A DNA stretch of 32,891 nucleotides from an uncultured bacterium. GTDB taxonomy: Bacteria > Zixibacteria > MSB-5A5 > CAIYYT01. Below, in pieces: positions 18,426-26,156 of the stretch. How positions within the stretch are numbered: position 1 is the first letter of the stretch; the number at the start of each line of letters is the position of its first letter. The DNA lies in contig CAIYYT010000111.1 in assembly GCA_903930455.1 (NCBI GenBank), forward strand, positions 1 to 32,891. Reading direction: 5' to 3'. A program made the position numbers and the translations under genes. The notes below the pieces were generated by a model. That model searched no databases. It had not been told where the DNA came from and saw only the letters and a list, made by a program, of their open reading frames with translations.

Positions 18426-18956
18426 ATGCGCGAAAAAAACCCGATTTCCAGTTTCAGAAATTGCCCGCTCTGTACGACGCCGCTGGAACTTCGGAAACAC
18501 GATCACAAGCAGCGTATGGTTTGCCCGGCGTGCGATTTCGTCGATTTTCATAATCCGGCTCCGGCGGCAGGAGCAGTAGTTGTCGTTGACGGGAAGTTAC
18601 TACTGGTGAGGCGCGCCGCTGACCCCTACAAGGGTGATTGGTGTATTCCGGCAGGGTTTATTGAGTGGGACGAATCGCCACAGCATTGCGCCGAACGCGA
18701 GTTGAAGGAAGAAACCGGATTGGATATTGTCGTCGGCAAGATCTTTAATGTGTATTCGGGCACCGATGATCCGCGCACCAATGCCGTGCTGATTCTCTAT
18801 TTCGGCCGGGTTGCTGGTGGTGTCGCAACCGCAGGGGACGACGCCGCCGAAGTCGGTTTTTTCGGAATCGGGGAAATTCCCGCAAATATCGCATTTGAGG
18901 CGCATCGGCAGGCGATTGAGGATCTTCGCAAAAATTATCCCGGGTTATTGAGATAG
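18426..18956 (+). CDS. Nudix hydrolase with N-terminal zinc ribbon
   Basis: The 176-residue protein has two Cys pairs, CPLC and CPAC, forming a zinc ribbon (about residues 14-40), then a Nudix domain. The Nudix box is complete: G-x5-E-x7-REL-x-EE-x-G in GFIEWDESPQHCAEREL followed by KEETGL. This architecture resembles the NudC/NADH-pyrophosphatase and ADP-ribose pyrophosphatase groups; the exact nucleotide substrate cannot be read. It starts one base after the phosphatase stop and two bases before the next gene, so it belongs to the signalling operon. Confidence 0.88.
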   Translation: MREKNPISSFRNCPLCTTPLELRKHDHKQRMVCPACDFVDFHNPAPAAGAVVVVDGKLLLVRRAADPYKGDWCIPAGFIEWDESPQHCAERELKEETGLDIVVGKIFNVYSGTDDPRTNAVLILYFGRVAGGVATAGDDAAEVGFFGIGEIPANIAFEAHRQAIEDLRKNYPGLLR

Positions 18957-18958
18957 TT

Positions 18959-20419
18959 GTGAGCTTCAAACAGAGACTGTTCTTTTGGTTCCTGGTGTTG
19001 GCGTTTCTGCCGACGGCGGCGCTATTGCTTTTCTCCTATCGTCTCGCCACCGAGGGCGCCGACCTGCTGGCCGCGCGCGGAGTATCGCAAACTCTGGATG
19101 CCGCTGACAGTCTGGTAGTTAGTCTAGTGGCCAATGAACAGCGGCGGTTGTTGGTGGAGAATTGCTACCTGTTAGACGCTGATGAGCCGCTGCGGAAGAG
19201 ATTGGTGATGGTTGATTCTACACTGGCTTTCATCCACATTTCAGAAGCAAACGGGCTCACGGAATACGGTAGGATAGCCCCGGACGTACAGAGCCTGATT
19301 ACTGCTGTCGAACGGTCAGGCGCACCCGATTCCTGCGGACGGGCGCCGATAGGCAACCGATTGTTGGTGTGGGCAACATCTCAGCGGGACCACTCCCGCA
19401 TCACTGTCGGTAGATTCTTGCCGGATGAAGTTTTCGCACAAGCCAATCAGGTGATGGATGGACGGTCGCATTATCTCAGTCTCTCCAAGAACCTGCTCCC
19501 CGGAGGCAAGAACCTGTTGCTGAAGATCGCGATTGCGCTGATTCTTGTGTCGTTGATAGTCTCCTTGCTGACGGCACAGTCGCTATCCTACAGCTTTTCA
19601 TCACCACTCGAGCGCCTGGTGGACGCTACCAGGCAAGTTAGTCGTGGCGACTTACAGTACCGGATCCCGATTGCAGGCAGCGACGAGATCGGCGCCCTGA
19701 CCGGTCATTTTAATGCTATGACCAAATCTCTGGAGACCGCCACGCAGAATCTGATTCGAGCGGAAAAGGAACTGATCTGGCGTGAAAATGCCCGCACGGT
19801 GGCACACGAAATCAAGAACTTACTCACGCCTGTCAATGTTGCGCTGTTTCAGATTAGACAAAAATTCCTGACCGACCAGACCGCCGATCCGCAGCTCGCC
19901 GGCGCAGTTGATGCGTTGTCGGCGGAAATTGAAGCAATATCCGACCTGGCGAAGCAATTCGCTATTTTTGCGCATCCCGCCAAACTCGCCCGCGTCGCGA
20001 TCGATCTGGGCGCGCTGATCAGTCAGATCGTGGCACTGCATTCGGGATCTGCAGAAAGACGCACGATCACGGCACTGATTGAACCACCAACGCTAAAAGT
20101 GTCCGCCGATCATGATCTTCTGAAACGCGTCGTTTCGAACCTGCTCAAAAACGCGATTGAAGCAACATCGGAAGCAGGCATTATCACGATTAAGGCAATC
20201 GAACAGCCGAACACTTACTGGCTGGAAGTGCTTGATGACGGCATCGGCGCCGACGAGAAACTCGATCTCACGCAGCCCTATCTAACAACTAAGAAGGCCG
20301 GCACCGGTTTGGGACTGGCGATCGTAAAAAAGGTATGTGAAGCGCACGGGTGGACATTCAGCTATGGCAATCTACAGCCGGGATTTTTTGCCCGTGTCGT
20401 GATGATGAAGGATCAATGA
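18959..20419 (+). CDS. NtrY-like membrane sensor histidine kinase
   Basis: The 486-residue kinase starts at GTG 18959. TM1 covers residues about 7-26, a periplasmic sensor about 27-185, and TM2 about 186-207; a HAMP domain follows (about 210-262, SSPLERLVDATRQVSRGD). The phosphoacceptor is His283 in TVAHEIKNLLTPV, followed by the GHKL ATPase with N-box NLLKNAIEAT, G1 DDGIGADE and G2 GTGLGLAIVKK. The 'HEIKNPLTPIQ'-like H-box is characteristic of NtrY and related kinases pairing with NtrX/NtrC regulators, and exactly such a regulator overlaps its stop codon. The signal is unknown. Confidence 0.9.
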   Translation: MSFKQRLFFWFLVLAFLPTAALLLFSYRLATEGADLLAARGVSQTLDAADSLVVSLVANEQRRLLVENCYLLDADEPLRKRLVMVDSTLAFIHISEANGLTEYGRIAPDVQSLITAVERSGAPDSCGRAPIGNRLLVWATSQRDHSRITVGRFLPDEVFAQANQVMDGRSHYLSLSKNLLPGGKNLLLKIAIALILVSLIVSLLTAQSLSYSFSSPLERLVDATRQVSRGDLQYRIPIAGSDEIGALTGHFNAMTKSLETATQNLIRAEKELIWRENARTVAHEIKNLLTPVNVALFQIRQKFLTDQTADPQLAGAVDALSAEIEAISDLAKQFAIFAHPAKLARVAIDLGALISQIVALHSGSAERRTITALIEPPTLKVSADHDLLKRVVSNLLKNAIEATSEAGIITIKAIEQPNTYWLEVLDDGIGADEKLDLTQPYLTTKKAGTGLGLAIVKKVCEAHGWTFSYGNLQPGFFARVVMMKDQ

Positions 20420-21759
20420 AGAATCGAATATTTATAGTCGATGACGATGTCTCCGTCTGCAGGTCGTTGGTCTCTCTGCTTGGAGACGAAGGGTATCAGG
20501 TAAAATCATTCGGAACTGTCAGCGGATTCCGCCAGGCAGTGGCGACAAACACTGTTGCCGTGCTGATGCTGGACATTGCTTTGCCCGACGAGGATGGGCT
20601 GAGCGCACTTCCGAAAATCCGGGTTGAGTTTCCGGAGATTGAAGTCGTGATGATCACCGGCGAAGCGACAATTCAACGGGCCGTGTTGGCGACCAAGTCG
20701 GGAGCTTATGATTTTCTTGAGAAGCCCATCGATCCGGCGAGGCTCTTGTTGACATTGAGAAACCTCTTCACGACAATCGGCCTGAAAAGAGCGGTGGCAG
20801 TCGAACGTGAAGACGAACGCTATCAGATTGTCGGTGAATCGCAGTTGCTTCGCGATATGATTACGCGACTGATCACCGTCGCAACGACGGACTCAACGGT
20901 GCTGATCTCCGGCGAAAACGGCACTGGTAAGGAGTTGGTCGCACAGCAAATATGGCTTCACTCGAACCGCAAGCAGCACCCCTTGATCAAACTCAATTGC
21001 GCCGCACTGCCACATGAGTTGGCAGAATCAGAGCTTTTCGGATTCCGGAAGGGGGCTTTTACCGGCGCCGACCGCAATCGGGATGGCAAGTTCAAGGCGG
21101 CGGACGGCGGCACCATCTTTCTCGATGAAATCGGTGACCTCTCCCCTGCCATTCAGGCAAAGCTGCTGCGCGTGATCGAAAACGGTGAGATCGAGCCGTT
21201 GGGATCAGACACAAGCGAGACAGTTGATGTGCGGGTAATCACGGCGACCAACCGCGATCTCGAGCAACTTGTCGCAGACGGCAAGTTTCGCGCCGACCTA
21301 TTCTATCGCCTCAATATTGTTCCGATCGAAGTACCAGCGCTACGCGAGCGGCGTGAAGATATACCGTTGTTGCTTCAGCACTTTCTGGAACGGCTTTCAC
21401 GTACAACCGGGCTGGGTGTGAAAGGTCTCGCCGCCGATGCCGTGGGGTACCTCTCCGGTTTGGAGTGGCGCGGCAATATCCGCGAGCTGCGCAATGTGGT
21501 CGAGCGGTGCTATATCATGAGCAGGTCAACAGAGATCGACCTGGAGGAAGTGCAGCGCCTTTGCGGCGTTGTCCAGGCGGACGCAACCGGCGATGTCGAA
21601 ACCACAAACAAACTAATGGCGGCGGTCGGAAATTTCGAGCGGTCGTTTCTCAAGGCGGAACTTGAGAAACACGGCGGGAATATCAGTGAACTGGCGCGAA
21701 GCTTGGGCATCGACCGGGGCAATCTCTCCAAAAAACTAAAATCATACGATCTCGTGTAG
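20416..21759 (+). CDS. NtrC/NtrX-family sigma-54-dependent response regulator
   Basis: I start at ATG 20416, which overlaps the kinase stop (ATGA), giving 447 residues; the upstream frame extension is only kinase overlap. The receiver domain has the phosphorylation site Asp53 in MLDIALPDEDG. The AAA+ domain has Walker A GENGTGKE, the sigma-54 contact motif GAFTGA (residues 213-218), Walker B GGTIFLDEIGD and the arginine-finger region FRADLFYRLN. The C-terminal Fis-type helix-turn-helix is GGNISELARSLGIDRGNLSKKL. It should activate sigma-54 promoters after phosphorylation; a consensus sigma-54 promoter lies 128 bases after its stop. Confidence 0.95.
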   Translation: MKNRIFIVDDDVSVCRSLVSLLGDEGYQVKSFGTVSGFRQAVATNTVAVLMLDIALPDEDGLSALPKIRVEFPEIEVVMITGEATIQRAVLATKSGAYDFLEKPIDPARLLLTLRNLFTTIGLKRAVAVEREDERYQIVGESQLLRDMITRLITVATTDSTVLISGENGTGKELVAQQIWLHSNRKQHPLIKLNCAALPHELAESELFGFRKGAFTGADRNRDGKFKAADGGTIFLDEIGDLSPAIQAKLLRVIENGEIEPLGSDTSETVDVRVITATNRDLEQLVADGKFRADLFYRLNIVPIEVPALRERREDIPLLLQHFLERLSRTTGLGVKGLAADAVGYLSGLEWRGNIRELRNVVERCYIMSRSTEIDLEEVQRLCGVVQADATGDVETTNKLMAAVGNFERSFLKAELEKHGGNISELARSLGIDRGNLSKKLKSYDLV

Positions 21760-21845
21760 ATTCAACACGGAGCGACAGACCCTTCGCCGCAAAATTACGT
21801 AGAAAAAACACGGGTCTATGGCCGCAAATAAGCATTTGCCTCTTG

Positions 21846-21882
21846 CAAGCCAAGTGCTGATAATACAGCCGCTTGGCTCTTG
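21846..21882 (+). promoter_or_regulatory. Inverted repeat next to the sigma-54 promoter, possible activator site
   Basis: CAAGCCAAG (21846-21854) and CTTGGCTCTTG (21872-21882) are inverted copies with a two-base insertion and a 17-base spacer. The site is only a few bases upstream of the -24 element, closer than usual enhancer sites. Confidence 0.35.
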
Positions 21883-21886
21883 TAAC

Positions 21887-21902
21887 TTGGCACGCTGATT
21901 GC
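21887..21902 (+). promoter_or_regulatory. Sigma-54 (RpoN) -24/-12 promoter
   Basis: TTGGCACG-CTGA-TTGC (21887-21902) matches the sigma-54 consensus at every informative base, with GG and GC exactly 10 bases apart. Transcription would begin near 21914, 26 bases before ATG 21940. Confidence 0.85.
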
Positions 21903-21939
21903 CCCGCTGTGAGCCAAAACCTGTAAGGAGACGTGTTTC

Positions 21940-23646
21940 ATGAAATATATCATCTGCCTTCTGATTGGCTTGGCGCTGGTGGCGCCGGCGATGGCGCTGG
22001 ATTCAACCGGAACTACTGTCGAGATCAATTTCAGTCGCAGCAGCGGAACGATCGTTGTCATGACAGATCGAGACTCAAGCAAGGTCGAGTTCCAGTTCGG
22101 CGAGCTCCGCAAAACCGGGCATCAGATTCTGTTGCGCGATCGGGTACTGATCTCGGAGGATTCGCTTTTCGTAGGGGACAAGGCAGTCAATCTCGCAGAA
22201 ATGATGCCCTCCGATGTCAGAGCGACCCGCAGCTTCTGCGAAGTGACTTTGACAAGACAAGATGGGAGCACGCGCTCCAGACGCGGTACCGAAAGAAATC
22301 GATTTGCATCCTTCCAACGTCTGTCGATTCCGCCGGGTGACTTTGTCCGCGGCAACGCCCTTTGTATTGGGAACGAGTTGGTGGTTGAGGGTGAGGTTAA
22401 CGGCAACGTTGTGTCATTGTTTGGCGATGTAAAATTGATGTCGAGCGCTGTCTGTCAGCGAGATGTAATGGCTATCGGTGGCTCCGTCCACAAGCACCCC
22501 TTGGCGCAGGTAAACGGCACTTACCAATCGACCGACGATTGGCATCAGGTCAAAGCTCGCTTCCACAGAAAATCGCAAGGCGACAAATCGGCGGTGCAGT
22601 TTGGCTTGGGAGCCGCCTACAACCGCGTGGACGGCCTCTTAGCCGTGCCCGAGATTTCGTTCCAGTCAGAAGAAAAATTCATGCCAAAGTTCTATTTCAG
22701 ATACGGGTACGGGTTTGCCTCCAAGCAGTCGGTCTACCAATTGGGGATCGAGCAGAAATTATTCGACTACAACCAGACCAAGCTCGGTGGTTCCGTTTAC
22801 CGTCTTACCAAGACGGAGGATAACTGGATCAGCGATAGCAGCGAAAACAGCTTTTACGCAGTGCTGGCCAGGGAGGATTTCCGCGATTACTATGGGGCCG
22901 AAGGCGGCAATATCTATGTTGAGCAACATCTCGGATTCGCGCACACCTTCCGCGTTGAGTATTCCTACGAGGCATTGTCGTGGTTGCCGGCGCATACGGG
23001 GCTCTGGTCGCTGTTTGGCGGCGACAAGCGCTTCCGGGAGAATTTTTCCTCAGTCGATGCCACGCGCCGGAACGCCGCCCTGAGCGATTACGACAAGAAC
23101 GAGGCCATACTGAAAGCATCCTACGTGCTCAACACCGTTGAAGACGAACGCGGCGAGTTGGCAAGAGCCGGTTGGGTCGGAGGCGTGCACTATGAGCATT
23201 CGTCCAGTCGCCTCGGCTCTGACTTCACTTTTGACCGCTTCATCGTGGAACTTCGACGCTATCAGCCGCTGACTTACATGCAGAATTTTAATGTCCGGCT
23301 AATGTACGGCGGCGCGACCGGCAATCTGCCGCTGCATCACTTGCTCTATCTCGGTGGCATCCGCACGCTGCGCGGATACGACATCAAGCAGTTCTATGGA
23401 TCACGCCTGGCATTGGCCAACTGCGAATACGTTGTTGATTTTCCCAGAACGATTGTCGGATTGGCACTACTCTTCGACATTGGCAAGACCGGCTGGGAGA
23501 GCGATTTTCTCTCGAAAGGTCAGTGGCGCGGCGATGTCGGAATCGGAGTGCGATTTGACGATTGGCTTCGGTTGGAGTTGACCCGACAGATCAACGGCGA
23601 TACGGATAAACTGCAACTGAGCGCTTTGATAGGCAGTAGTTTCTGA
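21940..23646 (+). CDS. Outer-membrane Omp85-like beta-barrel protein with bactofilin-like rungs
   Basis: The 568-residue protein starts at ATG 21940 with AAGGAG nine bases upstream and a signal peptide (LLIGLALVAPAMA). Residues about 20-125 form a beta-rich N-terminal domain. Residues about 125-195 repeat short strands (GNELVVEGEVNGNVVSLFGDV, RDVMAIGGSV) like bactofilin-type beta-helix rungs. The remainder looks like a 16-strand barrel; LYLGGIRTLRGYD is the RGY-type motif of surface-antigen/Omp85 barrels and the chain ends in LSALIGSSF, with the terminal Phe of outer-membrane proteins. No POTRA domains are visible, unlike BamA. The role may be transport or insertion at the outer membrane. It is driven by the sigma-54 promoter. 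Confidence 0.8.
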   Translation: MKYIICLLIGLALVAPAMALDSTGTTVEINFSRSSGTIVVMTDRDSSKVEFQFGELRKTGHQILLRDRVLISEDSLFVGDKAVNLAEMMPSDVRATRSFCEVTLTRQDGSTRSRRGTERNRFASFQRLSIPPGDFVRGNALCIGNELVVEGEVNGNVVSLFGDVKLMSSAVCQRDVMAIGGSVHKHPLAQVNGTYQSTDDWHQVKARFHRKSQGDKSAVQFGLGAAYNRVDGLLAVPEISFQSEEKFMPKFYFRYGYGFASKQSVYQLGIEQKLFDYNQTKLGGSVYRLTKTEDNWISDSSENSFYAVLAREDFRDYYGAEGGNIYVEQHLGFAHTFRVEYSYEALSWLPAHTGLWSLFGGDKRFRENFSSVDATRRNAALSDYDKNEAILKASYVLNTVEDERGELARAGWVGGVHYEHSSSRLGSDFTFDRFIVELRRYQPLTYMQNFNVRLMYGGATGNLPLHHLLYLGGIRTLRGYDIKQFYGSRLALANCEYVVDFPRTIVGLALLFDIGKTGWESDFLSKGQWRGDVGIGVRFDDWLRLELTRQINGDTDKLQLSALIGSSF

Positions 23647-23647
23647 T

Positions 23648-24334
23648 GTGACAAAACCTTACCGTATCTTAATCCTGATTTTCCTGCTGTGTCAGCCGCT
23701 GCTTCTGGCGGCCGACAAGGAAATGGCCGCATTGCCGGCATTGGTGATGGGCGACACTCTGACAGTAATGGTGCCCTTAGGAACCTTCATTTCTGCCGAA
23801 GATTCGATCTCAATAGTGAACGGCGAAACACTCAGCATCATTTGCCGTCTGGAGTTGTGGCAAAAACGCAAACTCTGGTTTGACCGATTACGACTGGAAT
23901 CGGTTGGTTATGCCGAAGTAACTTATGACCGGTGGGCGGAGAAATTCACAGCATCCGGACTTGGAGCTAATGGCAGGGATTTTGACCTCGAATTCTCGCA
24001 GCTTGACTCGCTTATGTCAGAACTGGAAATCAGGCTGGTCTTCCCGTTTGAACTTGAACCAACTGATTATAGCAGAGAGAGTTATGTCGCGTGTGCCGTT
24101 GAACTGCAATATCTCACACCCGACAAGCTCACTGACCTCAAGGACTGGCTGTTTAGTGGGCAACGTGGCAAGCCGGTAAGCCCGAAAGACCGTCACCAAT
24201 CGCTGCCCGGAAAGCTTGTCAACATGGCGCTCAACTCGACAGGCTTTCGAAACCGTTCCTATTTGAAAAGCTCGCTATCTTTCTATCCCGGACAAATCGA
24301 AGGCGCCATTAAGTTCCCCACGTCGCTTAACTAA
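23648..24334 (+). CDS. Exported protein, tentative DUF4390 family
   Basis: GTG 23648 starts one base after the barrel-protein stop, giving 228 residues with a signal peptide (ILILIFLLCQPLLLAA). The central pattern LSIICRLELWQKRKLWFDRLRL, then YAEVTYDRWAEKFTAS and FSQLDSLMSELE, resembles DUF4390, whose genes often sit beside ntrY-ntrX in Proteobacteria. That neighbourhood is echoed here. No catalytic motif is visible. Translational coupling to the barrel protein suggests a periplasmic partner. Confidence 0.5.
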   Translation: MTKPYRILILIFLLCQPLLLAADKEMAALPALVMGDTLTVMVPLGTFISAEDSISIVNGETLSIICRLELWQKRKLWFDRLRLESVGYAEVTYDRWAEKFTASGLGANGRDFDLEFSQLDSLMSELEIRLVFPFELEPTDYSRESYVACAVELQYLTPDKLTDLKDWLFSGQRGKPVSPKDRHQSLPGKLVNMALNSTGFRNRSYLKSSLSFYPGQIEGAIKFPTSLN

Positions 24335-24407
24335 TTGTCTGGGCAGCCGATATCATCTAAGGAAGGTTTGGATAGCGGAAGTATCTTTGTCCGTAGAGGA
24401 TAGCGTT

Positions 24408-26147
24408 ATGCCTTTTCAGTCAAGAGACATCAAAAGTTTAGAAAAAACCGACAAGTTCATATTGCCGGTCGACAGGGAGACTGTGAATACGAGTATCGAA
24501 ACGAACGCCGAGGATCTCCTTTCTCGCATGGAGCGCTCAGTAAACACCATCACCAAGGCGCGACCCCATCTCTCCAGCGACAAATCAACCGATGGGGAAA
24601 TCAGCAACTACAAGACCTTACTGGAAATCTCCGCGCTGGTCAACAGTTCGCTGGTGACGGATGACATCCTGCAGGTAGTGATGAAGCGCGCCATCGAGCT
24701 GATGAAGGCCGAGCGCGGCTTCCTCATGCTTCTGGATGATAATAACCAGCTCCAATTTCGCACAGTCTACAATCTCTGCAAAGAGGAACTGATGCAGGAG
24801 GATTTCAAGTTCTCCGGTTCAGTGGCCAACAAAGTCGCGTTGACCGGCGAATCGGTCTATACCTCTGACGCGCAAAATGACGAACGTTATTCCAAGCAAA
24901 AGTCGATTGCGGAGTTGAACCTGCGATCGATCATGTGCGTGCCCCTGAAAATTCAGGATAAAACCATCGGCGTCATCTATCTGGACAACTCGAGCGAAGC
25001 GCGACTGTTCCTCGAAAGCGATCTCTATCTCTTCGAACTCTTCGCTTCGCAAGCGGCAATTGCCATCAATAACTCGCGACTTTACGAAAGAATACTTCGC
25101 CTGAAACGGTTCAATGAAGACATCGTGTCAAATACTCCGGTTGGTCTGGTGGTGTTAAACAACCAACTGAAGATTGCCGTGATGAATTCCGCCGCCGAAA
25201 GGATTTTCCACCGCAGCCACTTCCCTGACACCTCATTGGATGCACTGCTGACGGGCAACACTTATGATCGTTGGCAGCAGAGTTGCCAGAGTGTCCTTGC
25301 CTCCGGAGTGGCCGAGTCGATCTCGCGGTGTTACATCGCGGTCGGCGAAGAAGAGCGAGTTTTGTCGGTGAAGTTGTCGCCGATGGAAGAGGTCGATCTG
25401 AACGGTCGGGGCGTCATCATCGTCATTGAGGATATCACCGAAAAGACAATTCTGGAAAACTATGTAACGATCTCCGAAAAGTTGATTGCCAAGGGAGAAA
25501 TGGCGGCGTCAATCGGACACGAACTCAACAACTTCCTCGCTATCATCTCCAACAACGCCGAACTGATGCAGGTGAGACTGAAGAAGGGCGAGCATGAGAA
25601 ACTCGACAAGTCGGCATCCGCTATCCTCGATAACATCGCGAAAATTAAACGGTTCACCGACAACCTGATGGATCTCTCCAAACTCGATCAGGAGGTGGTG
25701 ACTTACAACATCAACCGGCTAATCGATGATCTGCTGTTTTCGATCAAAACGCAGCGGCGGTTCAAGTCAGTCGGATTTGTGGTGAGAATGAGCTCGGAGT
25801 TGCCGGATTGTGAAATAGACGTCGGTCAGATTCAGCAAGTATTCCTCAACTTGCTTTACAACGCGGCTGATGCGCTGGAAAACCGTCTCGGAAAAGCCGA
25901 GATTCTGATCACAACGCGCGCTGAGGAAGGCAAGGTTGTGGCTTCGGTACGCGACTCTGGTTGTGGTGTTCCGCCGGAAAATCAGGAAAAGATCTTTGAA
26001 CCGCACTTTTCGACAAAGACTCACGGCCATGGGCTGGGACTCTCGAACTGCAAGCGGATCATTGAGAACCACAGCGGCACGATTTCCGTGGAAAGCAAAG
26101 TGGGTAAGTATACAGAGTTCAAGATAATCTTGCCACAAAAACGGTAG
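24408..26147 (+). CDS. Cytoplasmic GAF-PAS sensor histidine kinase
   Basis: ATG 24408 is chosen over an in-frame TTG at 24387 because GAGGA lies seven bases upstream; the protein is then 579 residues. There is no membrane segment. A polar N-terminus (1-65) precedes a GAF domain (about 70-225; AERGFLMLLDDNNQL, IMCVPLKIQDKTIGVIYLDN), a PAS-like domain (about 235-350), a dimerisation helix with phosphoacceptor His371 (SIGHELNNFLAII), and a GHKL ATPase (NLLYNAADALE, RDSGCGVPP, HGHGLGLSNCKRI). No response regulator follows; instead a Ser/Thr kinase gene begins nine bases after the stop, suggesting the two act together. Confidence 0.9.
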   Translation: MPFQSRDIKSLEKTDKFILPVDRETVNTSIETNAEDLLSRMERSVNTITKARPHLSSDKSTDGEISNYKTLLEISALVNSSLVTDDILQVVMKRAIELMKAERGFLMLLDDNNQLQFRTVYNLCKEELMQEDFKFSGSVANKVALTGESVYTSDAQNDERYSKQKSIAELNLRSIMCVPLKIQDKTIGVIYLDNSSEARLFLESDLYLFELFASQAAIAINNSRLYERILRLKRFNEDIVSNTPVGLVVLNNQLKIAVMNSAAERIFHRSHFPDTSLDALLTGNTYDRWQQSCQSVLASGVAESISRCYIAVGEEERVLSVKLSPMEEVDLNGRGVIIVIEDITEKTILENYVTISEKLIAKGEMAASIGHELNNFLAIISNNAELMQVRLKKGEHEKLDKSASAILDNIAKIKRFTDNLMDLSKLDQEVVTYNINRLIDDLLFSIKTQRRFKSVGFVVRMSSELPDCEIDVGQIQQVFLNLLYNAADALENRLGKAEILITTRAEEGKVVASVRDSGCGVPPENQEKIFEPHFSTKTHGHGLGLSNCKRIIENHSGTISVESKVGKYTEFKIILPQKR

Positions 26148-26156
26148 AATTTGAGC

